Source: Bordetella genomosp. 8 (GTDB taxonomy: Bacteria; Pseudomonadota; Gammaproteobacteria; Burkholderiales; Burkholderiaceae_B). From it: a stretch of 64,000 bases of DNA. The DNA is taken from assembly GCF_002119685.1 (NCBI RefSeq), contig NZ_CP021108.1:1364001-1428000 (forward strand), read 5' to 3'. Position 1 is the first letter of the stretch, and the number at the start of each line of letters is the position of its first letter. Of the stretch, positions 1 through 8,566 are shown one piece after another. Made by a program: the position numbers and the translations under genes. The notes beneath the pieces are model-generated. The model had not been told where the DNA came from. It ran no database searches and worked only from the letters and a program-made list of their open reading frames with translations.

Positions 1-724
1 AGGCGCCATGTTCGACGCGGCCCATGCCGGTCAGGGTCATCGCCAGTTCGCCGTTGTCCGGGATGACGATGGGCCGGTTCGACAAGGTCTGCGGCGCCAC
101 CGGCACCAGCACCATGGCCTGCAGGCCCGGATGCAGGATGGGCCCGTTGGACGACAGGGCGTAGGCCGTGGACCCCGTGGGCGTGGCGACGATCAGTCCA
201 TCCGCCCGCTGCGTGTACATGAAAATCCCGTCCAGTTCGACCCGCACTTCGATCATCCCGCCGCGGCCGGCGCGGTTGAGCACGACGTCGTTCACCGCGG
301 ATGAGGAAAACAATTGCTGGTCGCCGCGCCAGATGCCGCCTTCCAGCAGCATGCGGTCCTCGGCCTTGAAGTTGCCCTCCAGCACGCGCGACAGGGCGCT
401 CTTGGCGTCGTGCAGGGGCACGTCGGTGATGAAGCCCAGCCTGCCGTGATTGACCCCGATCAGGGGCACGCCGTGCGGCGCCAGGACGCGCGCCGCGCCC
501 AGCATGGTGCCGTCGCCGCCCATCACCACGGCCAGATCGGCGCGCCGGCCGATTTCGTCGATGTCCGCCACGGGGAATTCCGCCAGGCCGGTATTGTGGG
601 ACGTGTCCTTTTCAATAAGCACGGCGCGGCCTTCCTCGGTCAACATCTGGGCCAAGGCGCGCAGCGGTGCGTCCAGTCCGGTGTCCTGGTATCTGCCGAT
701 GAGGGCGACAGTCGGGAAATGCAT
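1..724 (-). CDS. nadK: NAD kinase, C-terminus cut off by the window edge
   Basis: NAD kinase phosphorylates NAD to NADP in the cytoplasm using ATP. About 241 residues are visible, reading from ATG at 722-724 and starting MHFPTVALIGRYQDTG. The nucleotide-binding GGDGT motif lies at residues 69-73. An NDVVLNR motif (the family's NE/D motif) and TPTGSTAYALSSNGP follow further on. The family is usually near 300 residues, so roughly 60 C-terminal residues lie outside the window. It is transcribed away from hrcA, the usual neighbour in betaproteobacteria, with a 117-bp divergent gap. The assignment is secure; the end at base 1 is only the window boundary. Confidence 0.95.
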   Translation of the reverse strand, partial: MHFPTVALIGRYQDTGLDAPLRALAQMLTEEGRAVLIEKDTSHNTGLAEFPVADIDEIGRRADLAVVMGGDGTMLGAARVLAPHGVPLIGVNHGRLGFITDVPLHDAKSALSRVLEGNFKAEDRMLLEGGIWRGDQQLFSSSAVNDVVLNRAGRGGMIEVRVELDGIFMYTQRADGLIVATPTGSTAYALSSNGPILHPGLQAMVLVPVAPQTLSNRPIVIPDNGELAMTLTGMGRVEHGA

Positions 725-841
725 GCTGGAGGCGGCGTCCGGTGTGGGTTTGAGCTAGGATTCAACGATTATATGGGGTCATATTTGCCTTTAAGGGACA
801 AAATTGGCACCGTTGCAAAAAAGTTTCCATAGAATAGCGAC

Positions 842-1846
842 ATGGACGACCGCGCACGCGCACTGCTCAAGGCGTTGATTGAACGCTATATCGCCGACGG
901 CCAACCGGTCGGATCGCGCACGCTTTCGAAGGTGTTCGATCTTTCCCCGGCCACCATACGGAATGTGATGGCGGATCTGGAAGAGTCCGGGCTGATCCAC
1001 AGCCCGCATACTTCTTCCGGGCGGATTCCCACGCCACGCGGCTACCGGCTCTTCGTCGATTCGCTGCTGGCGGTGCGCAGCTATGACATCCAGCCCGAGC
1101 ATATCCGCGAAAGCCTGCCGGCGGCCGAGCCCGCGCGGGCGGTGAATGCGGCGGCGGCCCTGCTGTCCAACCTCACGCAGTTCGCCGGCGTCGTGCTCAC
1201 CCCCAAGCGCGCCCAGGTTTTCCGCCAGATCGAATTCATCCGCCTTTCCGACAAGCGCGTGCTGCTGATCATCGTCACGCCGGACGGCGACGTGCAGAAC
1301 CGCATCCTGTTCGTCCAGCGCGATTACGCCGAACACGAACTGCTGGAGGCGGCCAATTTCTTCAACGTGCACTTCGCCGGCAAGTCCTTCGACGCCGTGC
1401 GCCGCACGCTGGCGACCGAGCTGGCGCAGTTGCGCGACGATATCTCGCGCCTGATGCAGGCCGCGGTCGAAGCCGGCACGGAGGCCATCGAAGACGGCGA
1501 CGCCGTGGTGATTTCCGGCGAACGCAAGCTGCTGGACGTCACTGACATCGCGTCGGACATGGACCGGCTGCGCAAGATGTTCGCGCTGTTCGAAAAGAAG
1601 ACCGACCTGCTGCAACTGCTGGACGTGTCCAGCCGGGCCCAGGGCGTCCAGATCTACATCGGCGGGGATTCTCAGCTGGTGCCGTTGGACGAAGTCTCGG
1701 TCATCACCGCGCCGTATGGCGTCGATGGCCAGGTCGTCGGCACGCTGGGCGTGATCGGTCCCACCCGCATGTCGTACGAGCGCGTCATCCCCATCGTGGA
1801 CATCACGGCACGCCTGCTGTCCAACGCCTTGAGTCATAACCACTAA
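842..1846 (+). CDS. hrcA: Heat-inducible transcription repressor HrcA
   Basis: HrcA represses class I heat-shock genes by binding CIRCE inverted repeats, with GroEL modulating its folding. The 334-residue product starts [20 protein letters not shown]. It has the N-terminal winged helix-turn-helix (about residues 1-75, with VGSRTLSK and [17 protein letters not shown]) followed by the GAF-like and dimerization regions. Length is normal for the family. It heads the hrcA-hemH-grpE-thioredoxin-dnaK-dnaJ locus. I see no CIRCE element upstream of hrcA, grpE or dnaK, so its targets (probably groESL) are likely elsewhere. No strong Shine-Dalgarno sequence precedes the ATG, but the N-terminus matches the family from the first residue. 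Confidence 0.95.
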   Translation: MDDRARALLKALIERYIADGQPVGSRTLSKVFDLSPATIRNVMADLEESGLIHSPHTSSGRIPTPRGYRLFVDSLLAVRSYDIQPEHIRESLPAAEPARAVNAAAALLSNLTQFAGVVLTPKRAQVFRQIEFIRLSDKRVLLIIVTPDGDVQNRILFVQRDYAEHELLEAANFFNVHFAGKSFDAVRRTLATELAQLRDDISRLMQAAVEAGTEAIEDGDAVVISGERKLLDVTDIASDMDRLRKMFALFEKKTDLLQLLDVSSRAQGVQIYIGGDSQLVPLDEVSVITAPYGVDGQVVGTLGVIGPTRMSYERVIPIVDITARLLSNALSHNH

Positions 1847-1892
1847 GAATTCCCGCGTCCCGCGGGGGACGTACGGGTGGCGAGGTATCCGC

Positions 1893-2969
1893 GTGTTCCT
1901 GCGTGCGTTCAAATATCTGTGGCCGGAGCGTTTCCTGCCGGAACCCGAACAAGCCGATCCCTTCGAAGAGCGCATGGTGCCCCCACTGGGCAAGACCGGC
2001 GTGCTGCTGATCAACCTGGGCACGCCGCAGGCCGCGACGGCTCCGGAAATCCGCCGCTACCTGGGCGAATTCCTGGCCGATCCCCGCGTCATCGAGATCC
2101 CCCGCTATCTGTGGTGGCCCATCCTGCATGGGCTGGTGCTCACCCTGAGGCCCCGGAAACTGGTACCCCGCTATCGAGGCATCTGGATGGACGGCGGTTC
2201 GCCGCTCATGGTCTACAGCCGCCGGCAGGCCGAAGGCTTGAGCCGCCTGCTCGCGCAGCGCGGCATGCAGGTGGAAGTCGCGCTGGGCATGCGCTACGGC
2301 AGTCCGTCGGTGGCCGATGCCATGGATGAGCTGCGCCGCCGCGGTTGCGAACGTATCCTGGTCGTACCCATGTATCCGCAATACGCGGCCAGCACGACGG
2401 CGACGGTCGTGGACGCGGTGGGCCGCCATGCGGCGCGCTTGCGCGACCAGCCGGAACTGCGCTTCATCAAGCGCTTCCATGATGACCCTGGATACGTGCA
2501 GGCCATCGTCGGCAAGATCGAGCGTTACTGGGCCGAGCATGGCCGGCCGCAGAAGCTGGTGATGAGCTTCCACGGACTGCCGCGCTACTCGGTGGAGCTC
2601 GGCGATCCCTACTATCAGGATTGCCTGCGTACCGGCCGCCTGCTGCGCGAACGCCTGGGCCTGATGCCCGAGCAGGCGCTGGTCACTTTCCAGAGCCGCT
2701 TCGGCTCGGCCCGCTGGCTCGAGCCCTACACAGCGCCCACTGTCATGGCTCTCGCGCGGGACGGCGTCACCGAGGTCGACGTGGTCTGTCCCGGTTTTTT
2801 GGCCGACTGCCTGGAAACCCTGGAAGAGGTCCAGGTCGAGTGCCGCGACGCCTTCATCGAGGCCGGCGGCAAGCGCCTGCGTTATATCCCGGCGCTCAAC
2901 GACGACGAGACCTGGATCGCCGCGCTGTCGGAATTGGTGCAACGCCACCTGCAGGGTTGGCCGGCCTGA
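1893..2969 (+). CDS. hemH: Ferrochelatase
   Basis: Ferrochelatase inserts Fe(II) into protoporphyrin IX, the last step of protoheme synthesis, at the cytoplasmic membrane. The 358-residue product carries KTGVLLINLGTPQ near residue 34. The conserved metal-site histidine is in SFHGLP (His227), and the conserved glutamate is in the DCLETLEEV segment (about Glu308). Translation probably starts at GTG 1893, because the family N-terminus (FLRAFKYLWPERFLPEP) begins there and no better ATG exists. It sits 46 bp after hrcA and before the sigma-32 promoter of grpE, so it is probably co-transcribed with hrcA. A short hairpin spans its stop codon (2956-2976) but lacks a T-run. Confidence 0.95.
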   Translation: MFLRAFKYLWPERFLPEPEQADPFEERMVPPLGKTGVLLINLGTPQAATAPEIRRYLGEFLADPRVIEIPRYLWWPILHGLVLTLRPRKLVPRYRGIWMDGGSPLMVYSRRQAEGLSRLLAQRGMQVEVALGMRYGSPSVADAMDELRRRGCERILVVPMYPQYAASTTATVVDAVGRHAARLRDQPELRFIKRFHDDPGYVQAIVGKIERYWAEHGRPQKLVMSFHGLPRYSVELGDPYYQDCLRTGRLLRERLGLMPEQALVTFQSRFGSARWLEPYTAPTVMALARDGVTEVDVVCPGFLADCLETLEEVQVECRDAFIEAGGKRLRYIPALNDDETWIAALSELVQRHLQGWPA

Positions 2970-2997
2970 GGCCAACGCACCGCGGGTTTTAACCCCC

Positions 2998-3025
2998 CTT
3001 GAAATGGGGGCATTGGCCCCCACAC
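2998..3025 (+). promoter_or_regulatory. Sigma-32 heat-shock promoter of grpE
   Basis: A -35 element CTTGAA at 2998-3003, preceded by a C-run, is followed after 14 bp by CCCCACAC at 3018-3025. This closely matches the RpoH consensus (CTTGAA, 13-15 bp, CCCCATNT). It lies about 40 bp upstream of the grpE start and downstream of the hemH stop, so grpE can be heat-induced independently of hrcA-hemH. Confidence 0.8.
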
Positions 3026-3065
3026 TGCTCTCCAACGTTATTCGTTACCCAGGAGGATCCATCCC

Positions 3066-3620
3066 ATGACGGCACAGAACGAGCCTGCCGAGAAAAGGCC
3101 CGACATCGACGCAGCGAGTGGCGCGGGCGCGGCCGACGGCCAGCAAGACCTGCTGGCGACGCTGCGCGCCGAATTGGAAGCCGCGCAAGCCAAGGCGGCC
3201 GAACATTACGATCAACTGCTGCGCACCCGCGCCGACGCGGAAAACATCCGCCGCCGCGCGCAGGACGATGTCGCCAAGGCGCACAAGTTCGGCATCGAGT
3301 CGTTTGCCGAAAGCCTGGTGCCCGTGAAGGACAGCCTGGAAGCCGCCCTGGCCCAGCAGGACCAGACCGTGCAGTTCCTGCGCGAAGGCGTCGAAGCCAC
3401 CCTGAAGCAACTGGCCTCCGCCTTCGAACGGAACAAGCTGTTGGAAATCGCGCCCGCGGCGGGCGAAAAATTCGATCCGCACCAGCACCAGGCCATTTCC
3501 TCGGTCCCCTCCGACCAGCCCGCCAACACTGTCGTGCAGACCCTGCAGAAGGGCTATCTGATCGTCGACCGTGTCCTGCGTCCGGCGCTGGTCGTGGTGT
3601 CCGCGGGCCAGCAGGACTGA
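3066..3620 (+). CDS. grpE: Nucleotide exchange factor GrpE
   Basis: GrpE is the cytoplasmic co-chaperone that releases ADP from DnaK. The 184-residue product has an acidic, disordered N-terminus and a long coiled coil (about residues 30-90, including [21 protein letters not shown]). A C-terminal beta domain carries [21 protein letters not shown], the GrpE signature region. A strong ribosome site AGGAGG lies 8-14 bp before ATG 3066. It has its own sigma-32 promoter and is followed after 11 bp by the thioredoxin-like gene, then by dnaK. Confidence 0.97.
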   Translation: MTAQNEPAEKRPDIDAASGAGAADGQQDLLATLRAELEAAQAKAAEHYDQLLRTRADAENIRRRAQDDVAKAHKFGIESFAESLVPVKDSLEAALAQQDQTVQFLREGVEATLKQLASAFERNKLLEIAPAAGEKFDPHQHQAISSVPSDQPANTVVQTLQKGYLIVDRVLRPALVVVSAGQQD

Positions 3621-3631
3621 CGGAGCGTCCC

Positions 3632-4027
3632 GTGGCCTCGCCCCAGTCGCCCCAGGCTTTCGACCCTTCCCAGGTGTTCGAGCTGTTCGGCATGCGTCCC
3701 GTCGCCAGCGATGGCTTCGATCGCGACGTCGTGCAGGCGCCGGGCGACGACCTGCGGTGTGTCTTCCTGTGGGGCACCGATTGCTACAACTGCAATCTCT
3801 TCAAGCAGACCGCCCTGCTGCACAAGGACGCGCTGTTGGCGCTCGGGCTGAGCTGGTTCGAGGCGGACGTCTACGCGGACGTCGCCTTGGGCCGGCGCTT
3901 CTCCCTGCATGGCGTCCCCACTTTTGTGATGTACCGCGCGGGCAAGCGGCTGGGCCGGATTACCGGCTGGCCGGGCCTGCCGCAGTTCACCGAGGCCGTG
4001 CGGCGGCTGCAGTCGGAAAAGAGCTGA
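3632..4027 (+). CDS. Thioredoxin-fold protein between grpE and dnaK
   Basis: This is a 131-residue cytoplasmic thioredoxin-like protein without a signal peptide. The redox motif is WGTDCYNC, with cysteines at residues 51 and 54, followed by NLFKQ. A thioredoxin cis-proline segment GVPTFVMYR comes later, then a glycine/proline-rich GWPGLPQF. It begins at GTG 3632, 11 bp after the grpE stop, with a GGAG-like site upstream. The active site CYNC differs from the classical CGPC, so the redox potential and partner cannot be inferred. Its position inside the DnaK chaperone locus suggests a thiol-related role in heat or oxidative stress, which is inference. The fold assignment is firm; the specific function is unknown. 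Confidence 0.85.
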   Translation: MASPQSPQAFDPSQVFELFGMRPVASDGFDRDVVQAPGDDLRCVFLWGTDCYNCNLFKQTALLHKDALLALGLSWFEADVYADVALGRRFSLHGVPTFVMYRAGKRLGRITGWPGLPQFTEAVRRLQSEKS

Positions 4028-4035
4028 AGAAAGCG

Positions 4036-4064
4036 CTTGAAAACCCTGACGCCAGCCCCACTTA
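4036..4064 (+). promoter_or_regulatory. Sigma-32 heat-shock promoter of dnaK
   Basis: CTTGAA at 4036-4041 is followed after exactly 14 bp by CCCCACTTA at 4056-4064, an almost perfect RpoH promoter (consensus -10 CCCCATNTA). It starts nine bases after the stop codon of the thioredoxin-like gene and about 60 bp before the dnaK ATG. Confidence 0.88.
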
Positions 4065-4125
4065 TTCGCTAAGCGGTTTTTTACCAATTCAACCTTAAAT
4101 TCGACCTAATCCAAGGTAAACCATC

Positions 4126-6051
4126 ATGAGCAAGATCATCGGCATCGACCTGGGCACCACCAACAGCTGCGTGGCTGTGATGGACGGTGGCCAGGTCCGC
4201 ATCATCGAAAACGCCGAAGGCGCCCGCACGACGCCTTCCATCATCGCGTACATGGACGATGGTGAAATCCTGGTCGGCGCCCCCGCCAAGCGCCAGGCCG
4301 TCACCAATCCCAAGAACACCCTGTATGCCGTCAAGCGCCTGATCGGCCGCAAGTTCGAAGAAAAAGAAGTGCAGAAGGACATCAACCTGATGCCCTACAA
4401 GATCGCCAAGGCGGACAACGGCGACGCCTGGGTCGAAGCCCAGGGCAAGAAGCTGGCGCCCCCGCAGGTGTCGGCCGAAGTGCTGCGCAAAATGAAGAAG
4501 ACCGCCGAGGACTACCTGGGCGAGGAAGTGACCGAAGCCGTCATCACGGTGCCGGCGTACTTCAACGACAGCCAGCGCCAGGCGACCAAGGACGCCGGCC
4601 GCATCGCGGGCCTGGAAGTCAAGCGCATCATCAACGAGCCCACCGCGGCGGCGTTGGCCTTTGGCCTGGACAAGGCGGAAAAGGGCGACCGCAAGATCGC
4701 GGTGTATGACCTGGGCGGTGGCACCTTCGATATTTCCATCATCGAAATCGCCGACGTCGACGGTGAAAAGCAGTTCGAAGTGCTGTCCACCAACGGTGAC
4801 ACTTTCCTGGGCGGCGAGGACTTCGACCAGCGCATCATCGACTACATCATCGGCGAGTTCAAGAAAGAGCAGGGCGTCGACCTGTCCAAGGACGTGCTGG
4901 CGCTGCAACGCTTGAAGGAAGCCGCCGAAAAGGCCAAGATCGAGCTGTCGTCCAGCCAGCAGACCGAAATCAACCTGCCGTACATCACGGCGGATGCTTC
5001 CGGTCCCAAGCACCTGAACCTGAAGATCACGCGTGCCAAGCTGGAAGCGCTGGTGGAGGAACTGATCGAGCGCACCATCGAGCCGTGCCGCATCGCCATC
5101 AAGGACGCCGGCGTCAAGGTTTCGGAAATCCATGACGTGATCCTGGTCGGCGGTATGACCCGCATGCCCAAGGTGCAGGACAAGGTCAAGGAATTCTTCG
5201 GCCGCGAGCCGCGCAAGGACGTGAACCCGGATGAAGCCGTGGCCGCTGGCGCCGCGATCCAGGGCTCCGTGCTGTCGGGCGACCGCAAGGACGTGCTGCT
5301 GCTGGACGTCACGCCGCTGTCCCTGGGTATCGAAACCCTGGGTGGCGTCATGACCAAGATGATCCAGAAGAACACGACCATCCCGACGCGCTTCTCGCAG
5401 ACGTTCTCGACGGCCGACGACAATCAGCCGGCGGTGACCATCAAGGTCTTCCAGGGCGAGCGCGAAATCGCTGCGGGCAACAAGGCGCTGGGCGAGTTCA
5501 ATCTGGAAGGCATCCCGCCGTCGCCGCGCGGCGTGCCGCAGATCGAGGTGACCTTCGACATCGACGCAAACGGCATCCTGCACGTGTCCGCCAAGGACAA
5601 GGGCACGGGCAAGGAAAACAAGATCACCATCAAGGCGAACTCGGGTCTGTCGGAAGACGAGATCCAGCGCATGGTGAAGGACGCCGAAGCGAACGCCGAC
5701 GAGGATCACCGCATCGCCGAGCTGGCGCAGACGCGCAACCAGGCGGACGCCCTGGTGCACGCCACGCGCAAGTCGTTGACCGAGTATGGCGATAAGCTGG
5801 ATGCCGCCGAAAAGGAAGGCATCGAGGCCGCGATCAAGGACCTGGAAGCCACCCTGAAGGATGGCGACAAGGCCGCGATCGATGCCAAGGTGCAGGCGCT
5901 GTCTACCGCGTCGCAGAAGCTGGGCGAAAAGATGTACGCCGACATGCAGGCCCAACAGGCCGCGCAGCAGCAGACCGCGGCGGACAACGCCAAGCCGGCG
6001 GACGACAATGTGGTCGATGCCGACTTCAAGGAAGTCAAGCGCGACCAGTGA
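4126..6051 (+). CDS. dnaK: Molecular chaperone DnaK (Hsp70)
   Basis: DnaK binds exposed hydrophobic peptides in an ATP-driven cycle with DnaJ and GrpE. The 641-residue protein begins [20 protein letters not shown]. It contains the actin-like ATPase domain (about 1-380, with [17 protein letters not shown] and [14 protein letters not shown]), the linker [18 protein letters not shown], the beta-sandwich substrate domain and a helical lid. The Gln/Ala-rich tail ends in [16 protein letters not shown], the EEVD-like terminus of bacterial DnaK. Length and order are typical. It has its own sigma-32 promoter and is followed by dnaJ across a 122-bp gap that contains a strong hairpin. Confidence 0.99.
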   Translation: MSKIIGIDLGTTNSCVAVMDGGQVRIIENAEGARTTPSIIAYMDDGEILVGAPAKRQAVTNPKNTLYAVKRLIGRKFEEKEVQKDINLMPYKIAKADNGDAWVEAQGKKLAPPQVSAEVLRKMKKTAEDYLGEEVTEAVITVPAYFNDSQRQATKDAGRIAGLEVKRIINEPTAAALAFGLDKAEKGDRKIAVYDLGGGTFDISIIEIADVDGEKQFEVLSTNGDTFLGGEDFDQRIIDYIIGEFKKEQGVDLSKDVLALQRLKEAAEKAKIELSSSQQTEINLPYITADASGPKHLNLKITRAKLEALVEELIERTIEPCRIAIKDAGVKVSEIHDVILVGGMTRMPKVQDKVKEFFGREPRKDVNPDEAVAAGAAIQGSVLSGDRKDVLLLDVTPLSLGIETLGGVMTKMIQKNTTIPTRFSQTFSTADDNQPAVTIKVFQGEREIAAGNKALGEFNLEGIPPSPRGVPQIEVTFDIDANGILHVSAKDKGTGKENKITIKANSGLSEDEIQRMVKDAEANADEDHRIAELAQTRNQADALVHATRKSLTEYGDKLDAAEKEGIEAAIKDLEATLKDGDKAAIDAKVQALSTASQKLGEKMYADMQAQQAAQQQTAADNAKPADDNVVDADFKEVKRDQ

Positions 6052-6080
6052 TGAACCACCGCGTATAGTGATGGTATGAA

Positions 6081-6113
6081 CGCCCGGGGCCGGAAGTTTT
6101 CCTGCCCCGGGCG
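6081..6113 (+). repeat. Strong intergenic hairpin between dnaK and dnaJ
   Basis: A perfect 10-bp stem, CGCCCGGGGC (6081-6090) with GCCCCGGGCG (6104-6113), encloses a second 4-bp stem GGAA/TTCC and a 3-nt loop. No T-run follows, so it is not a classical rho-independent terminator. It may act as an mRNA stability or processing element, or a partial attenuator, setting the dnaJ to dnaK ratio; that role is inference. Confidence 0.75.
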
Positions 6114-6173
6114 CGGTCGTATGAAAGCAGGGGTTTGATCGGCGCCCTCGAAGAAGAAAGCCTTTGGAAGATC

Positions 6174-7298
6174 ATGGCAAAACGTGACTATTACGAGATC
6201 CTGGGTGTTGCCAAGAACGCCTTGGACGACGACATCAAGAAGGCCTATCGCAAGCTGGCGATGAAATACCATCCGGACCGCAATCCGGATAACAAAGAGG
6301 CCGAGGAAAAGTTCAAAGAGGCCAAGGAAGCCTACGAGGTCCTGACCGACGAACAGAAACGCGCCGCCTATGACCGCTACGGGCATGCCGGCGTCGATCC
6401 CAATGCCGCGGGCGGCATGGGGGCCGGCATGGGCGGCGGTTTCGCCGATGCGTTCGGCGATATCTTCGGCGAGATTTTCGGTGGCGCCGCGCGGCGCGGC
6501 GGCGGCCCCCAGGTGTATCGCGGCGCGGACCTGAAGTACGCGCTCGAAATCACCCTGGAGCAGGCCGCCAACGGTTTCGATACCGAAATCCGCGTGCCCA
6601 GCTGGGAAAACTGCGAAGTCTGCCACGGCAGTGGCGCCAAGCCTGGTACCACGCCCAAGACCTGCCGCACTTGCGGCGGCTCCGGGGCGGTGCGCATGCA
6701 GCAGGGCTTTTTCAGCGTGCAGCAGACCTGCCCGACCTGCCATGGCAGCGGCAAGGAAATCACCGATCCCTGCACGAACTGCGATGGCGTCGGACGCATC
6801 CGCAAGAACAAGACGCTGCAGGTGAAGATTCCCGCCGGCATCGACGATGGCATGCGGATCCGCTCGGCCGGCAACGGCGAGCCTGGCCTGAATGGCGGCC
6901 CGCCGGGGGATCTGTATGTGGAAATCCACATCAAGCAGCACAAGATCTTCCAGCGCGACGGCGACGATCTGCATTGCGAGCTGACCATCCCGTTCACTAC
7001 CGCGGCACTGGGTGGCGAACTGCAGGTGCCGACGCTGGGCGGCAAGGCGGAGATCACCATTCCCGAAGGCACGCAGTCGGGCAAGACCTTCCGCCTGCGC
7101 GGCAAAGGCATACGCGGCGTGCGCGGCAGCTATCCGGGCGACCTGTATTGCCACGTGGTGGTGGAAACGCCGGTGCGCTTGAGTGAAGAGCAGAAGGGCA
7201 TCCTGCGTCAGTTCGAAGCCTCGCTGAATGACGGTGGCGACCGCCATTCGCCGCAAAGCAAGTCCTGGACGGACCGGGTGAAGGAGTTCTTCAGCTGA
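6174..7298 (+). CDS. dnaJ: Molecular chaperone DnaJ (Hsp40, type I)
   Basis: DnaJ delivers substrates to DnaK and stimulates its ATPase. The 374-residue protein starts [20 protein letters not shown]. It has the J domain with HPD at residues 33-35, a Gly-rich stretch ([19 protein letters not shown]), and four zinc-binding CxxCxGxG repeats ([32 protein letters not shown]). Two C-terminal peptide-binding beta domains complete it. The ATG at 6174 is chosen over a frame extension back to 6135 because the family N-terminus starts there. It ends the heat-shock locus at a strong terminator. Confidence 0.98.
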   Translation: MAKRDYYEILGVAKNALDDDIKKAYRKLAMKYHPDRNPDNKEAEEKFKEAKEAYEVLTDEQKRAAYDRYGHAGVDPNAAGGMGAGMGGGFADAFGDIFGEIFGGAARRGGGPQVYRGADLKYALEITLEQAANGFDTEIRVPSWENCEVCHGSGAKPGTTPKTCRTCGGSGAVRMQQGFFSVQQTCPTCHGSGKEITDPCTNCDGVGRIRKNKTLQVKIPAGIDDGMRIRSAGNGEPGLNGGPPGDLYVEIHIKQHKIFQRDGDDLHCELTIPFTTAALGGELQVPTLGGKAEITIPEGTQSGKTFRLRGKGIRGVRGSYPGDLYCHVVVETPVRLSEEQKGILRQFEASLNDGGDRHSPQSKSWTDRVKEFFS

Positions 7299-7336
7299 TC
7301 CGGCCGTGCGGCGCTTCGGCCGCACATGAAATGATC

Positions 7337-7370
7337 AAGCCCGGATTCCAGGAGGAATCCGGGCTTTTTT
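7337..7370 (+). terminator. Rho-independent terminator after dnaJ
   Basis: A 13-bp perfect stem, AAGCCCGGATTCC (7337-7349) with GGAATCCGGGCTT (7354-7366), closes the loop AGGA and runs into TTTTTT. It lies 39 bp past the dnaJ stop and also separates the locus from the convergent Bug receptor gene. Confidence 0.93.
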
Positions 7371-7400
7371 CAACGGGAAGGGATGCCGCGCGGCGATGCG

Positions 7401-8381
7401 TCAGTCCACCTTCGCGCCGACTTCCTTCACGACCTTGCCGTACTTGGGAATGTCGGCGTTGATCTGCGCCTGCATCTGTTCCGGCGTCACGGCCACCGGT
7501 TCGGCGCCCAGCGTGGCATAGACGGTCTTGACCTCGTCGCTGTTGGCCGCTTCATTGAAGGCGGCATTCAACTTCTTGACGATGGCGGGCGGCAGATTGG
7601 CAGGTCCCAGGACGCCGTTGTACAGCACCACTTCCGCCGCCGGTACGCCGGCTTCGGCGATCGTCGGCACATCGGGCGCGGCTGCGATGCGCTTGGGCGT
7701 GCTGACGGCCAGCGCACGCAGCTTGCCTGCCTTCACCTGCGAAATGGCGGGCGGCATGCTGCTCCATGCGTAGGCCACGTCGCCCGACAGCAGGGCCTGG
7801 ATGATGGGAGCGCTGCCCTTGTAGGGAATGTGCACCGCCTGCACGTTGGCCGCGCGGTCCATCATTTCGCTGGCCAGGTGGATGATGGTGCCGTTGCCGG
7901 ACGAGCCATATGCGTAGCTGCCCGGCTTGGATGCCAGCAGGGCGACCAGTTCCTTGACCGTCTTGGCCGGCGAGTCTTCCTTGACCACCAGCATCAGCGG
8001 CGAGCTGGAAACCAGCGAGATCGGCGTGAAGCTCTTGACCGTATCGAACGGCAGCTTGGGATACAGGCTGGCGTTGATGGCGTGCGTGGTCGTGTCCTGC
8101 AGCAGCAGCGTGTAGCCGTCGGGCGCCGAGCGCGCCACCGTATCGGCGGCGATGGTGGTGCCGGCGCCGGGGCGGTTTTCCACGACGATGTTCTGCTTCA
8201 GGATCGAACTGGCCTTGGATGCGACCGTGCGCGCGATGACGTCCGAGATGCCGCCAGGCGGGAAGCCCACCAGCAAGCGGATCGGCCGATTGGGATAGTC
8301 GTCGGCCTGGGCCATGGCCCCGGTGCTGGCCGACAAAGCGAATAGGCAGGCAAAGGCGCCGAGTAGACTGCGGGTACGCAT
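7401..8381 (-). CDS. Bug-family (tripartite tricarboxylate) periplasmic substrate-binding protein
   Basis: This is a 326-residue secreted binding protein of the Bug/TctC family, which captures small carboxylates or related metabolites in the periplasm. The signal peptide is MRTRSLLGAFACLFALSAS to about Ala-Met-Ala-Gln, and the mature start DDYPNRPIRLLVGFPPGG is the family hallmark. IVVENRPGAGTTIAADTVA and VHIPYKGSAP are further Bug motifs. The start at 8381 is supported by a GGAG site seven bases upstream. No TctA/TctB membrane genes are nearby, as is common for Bug genes. It lies downstream of a polysaccharide-deacetylase-like gene on the same strand, so it may bind that enzyme's substrate; the ligand is unknown. 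Confidence 0.92.
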   Translation of the reverse strand: MRTRSLLGAFACLFALSASTGAMAQADDYPNRPIRLLVGFPPGGISDVIARTVASKASSILKQNIVVENRPGAGTTIAADTVARSAPDGYTLLLQDTTTHAINASLYPKLPFDTVKSFTPISLVSSSPLMLVVKEDSPAKTVKELVALLASKPGSYAYGSSGNGTIIHLASEMMDRAANVQAVHIPYKGSAPIIQALLSGDVAYAWSSMPPAISQVKAGKLRALAVSTPKRIAAAPDVPTIAEAGVPAAEVVLYNGVLGPANLPPAIVKKLNAAFNEAANSDEVKTVYATLGAEPVAVTPEQMQAQINADIPKYGKVVKEVGAKVD

Positions 8382-8506
8382 AAAAGCTCCGAACTGATTT
8401 GAATAACTGGGGCGGTAACGCGGCGCGCCTGGCGCGCCGCGCAATGAATCTGGACGCTTGCGTCCTTTGTTTTCCCCCACCGCCCTGATCCCCTGATTTT
8501 TTCGGC

Positions 8507-8535
8507 GCGGTGCAGGCCTGGCAGGCCTGCACCGC
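8507..8535. repeat. 29-bp near-perfect palindrome between hydrolase and Bug gene
   Basis: Two 14-base arms, GCGGTGCAGGCCTG and its exact complement, flank a single central G. It lies 31 bp past the end of the minus-strand deacetylase-like gene and about 125 bp before the Bug gene start. No T-run follows on the minus strand, so it is not a standard terminator. A transcript hairpin or a protein-binding site are both possible. Confidence 0.7.
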
Positions 8536-8566
8536 TGTCCGGGTACCGCTGGTAATGCCGGTGTCG

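Noticed and set aside
725..841. CIRCE element in front of hrcA
   Set aside because: No TTAGCACTC-9 bp-GAGTGCTAA pattern or close variant is present there, nor before grpE or dnaK.
2956..2976. Hairpin GTTGGCC/GGCCAAC at the hemH stop
   Set aside because: Short stem and no T-run directly after it; insufficient for a terminator call.
4081..5955. Long open frame on the strand opposite dnaK
   Set aside because: It mirrors dnaK codons, has no family similarity and is Arg/Gly/Asp/His-rich, as expected for antisense frames in G+C-rich genes.
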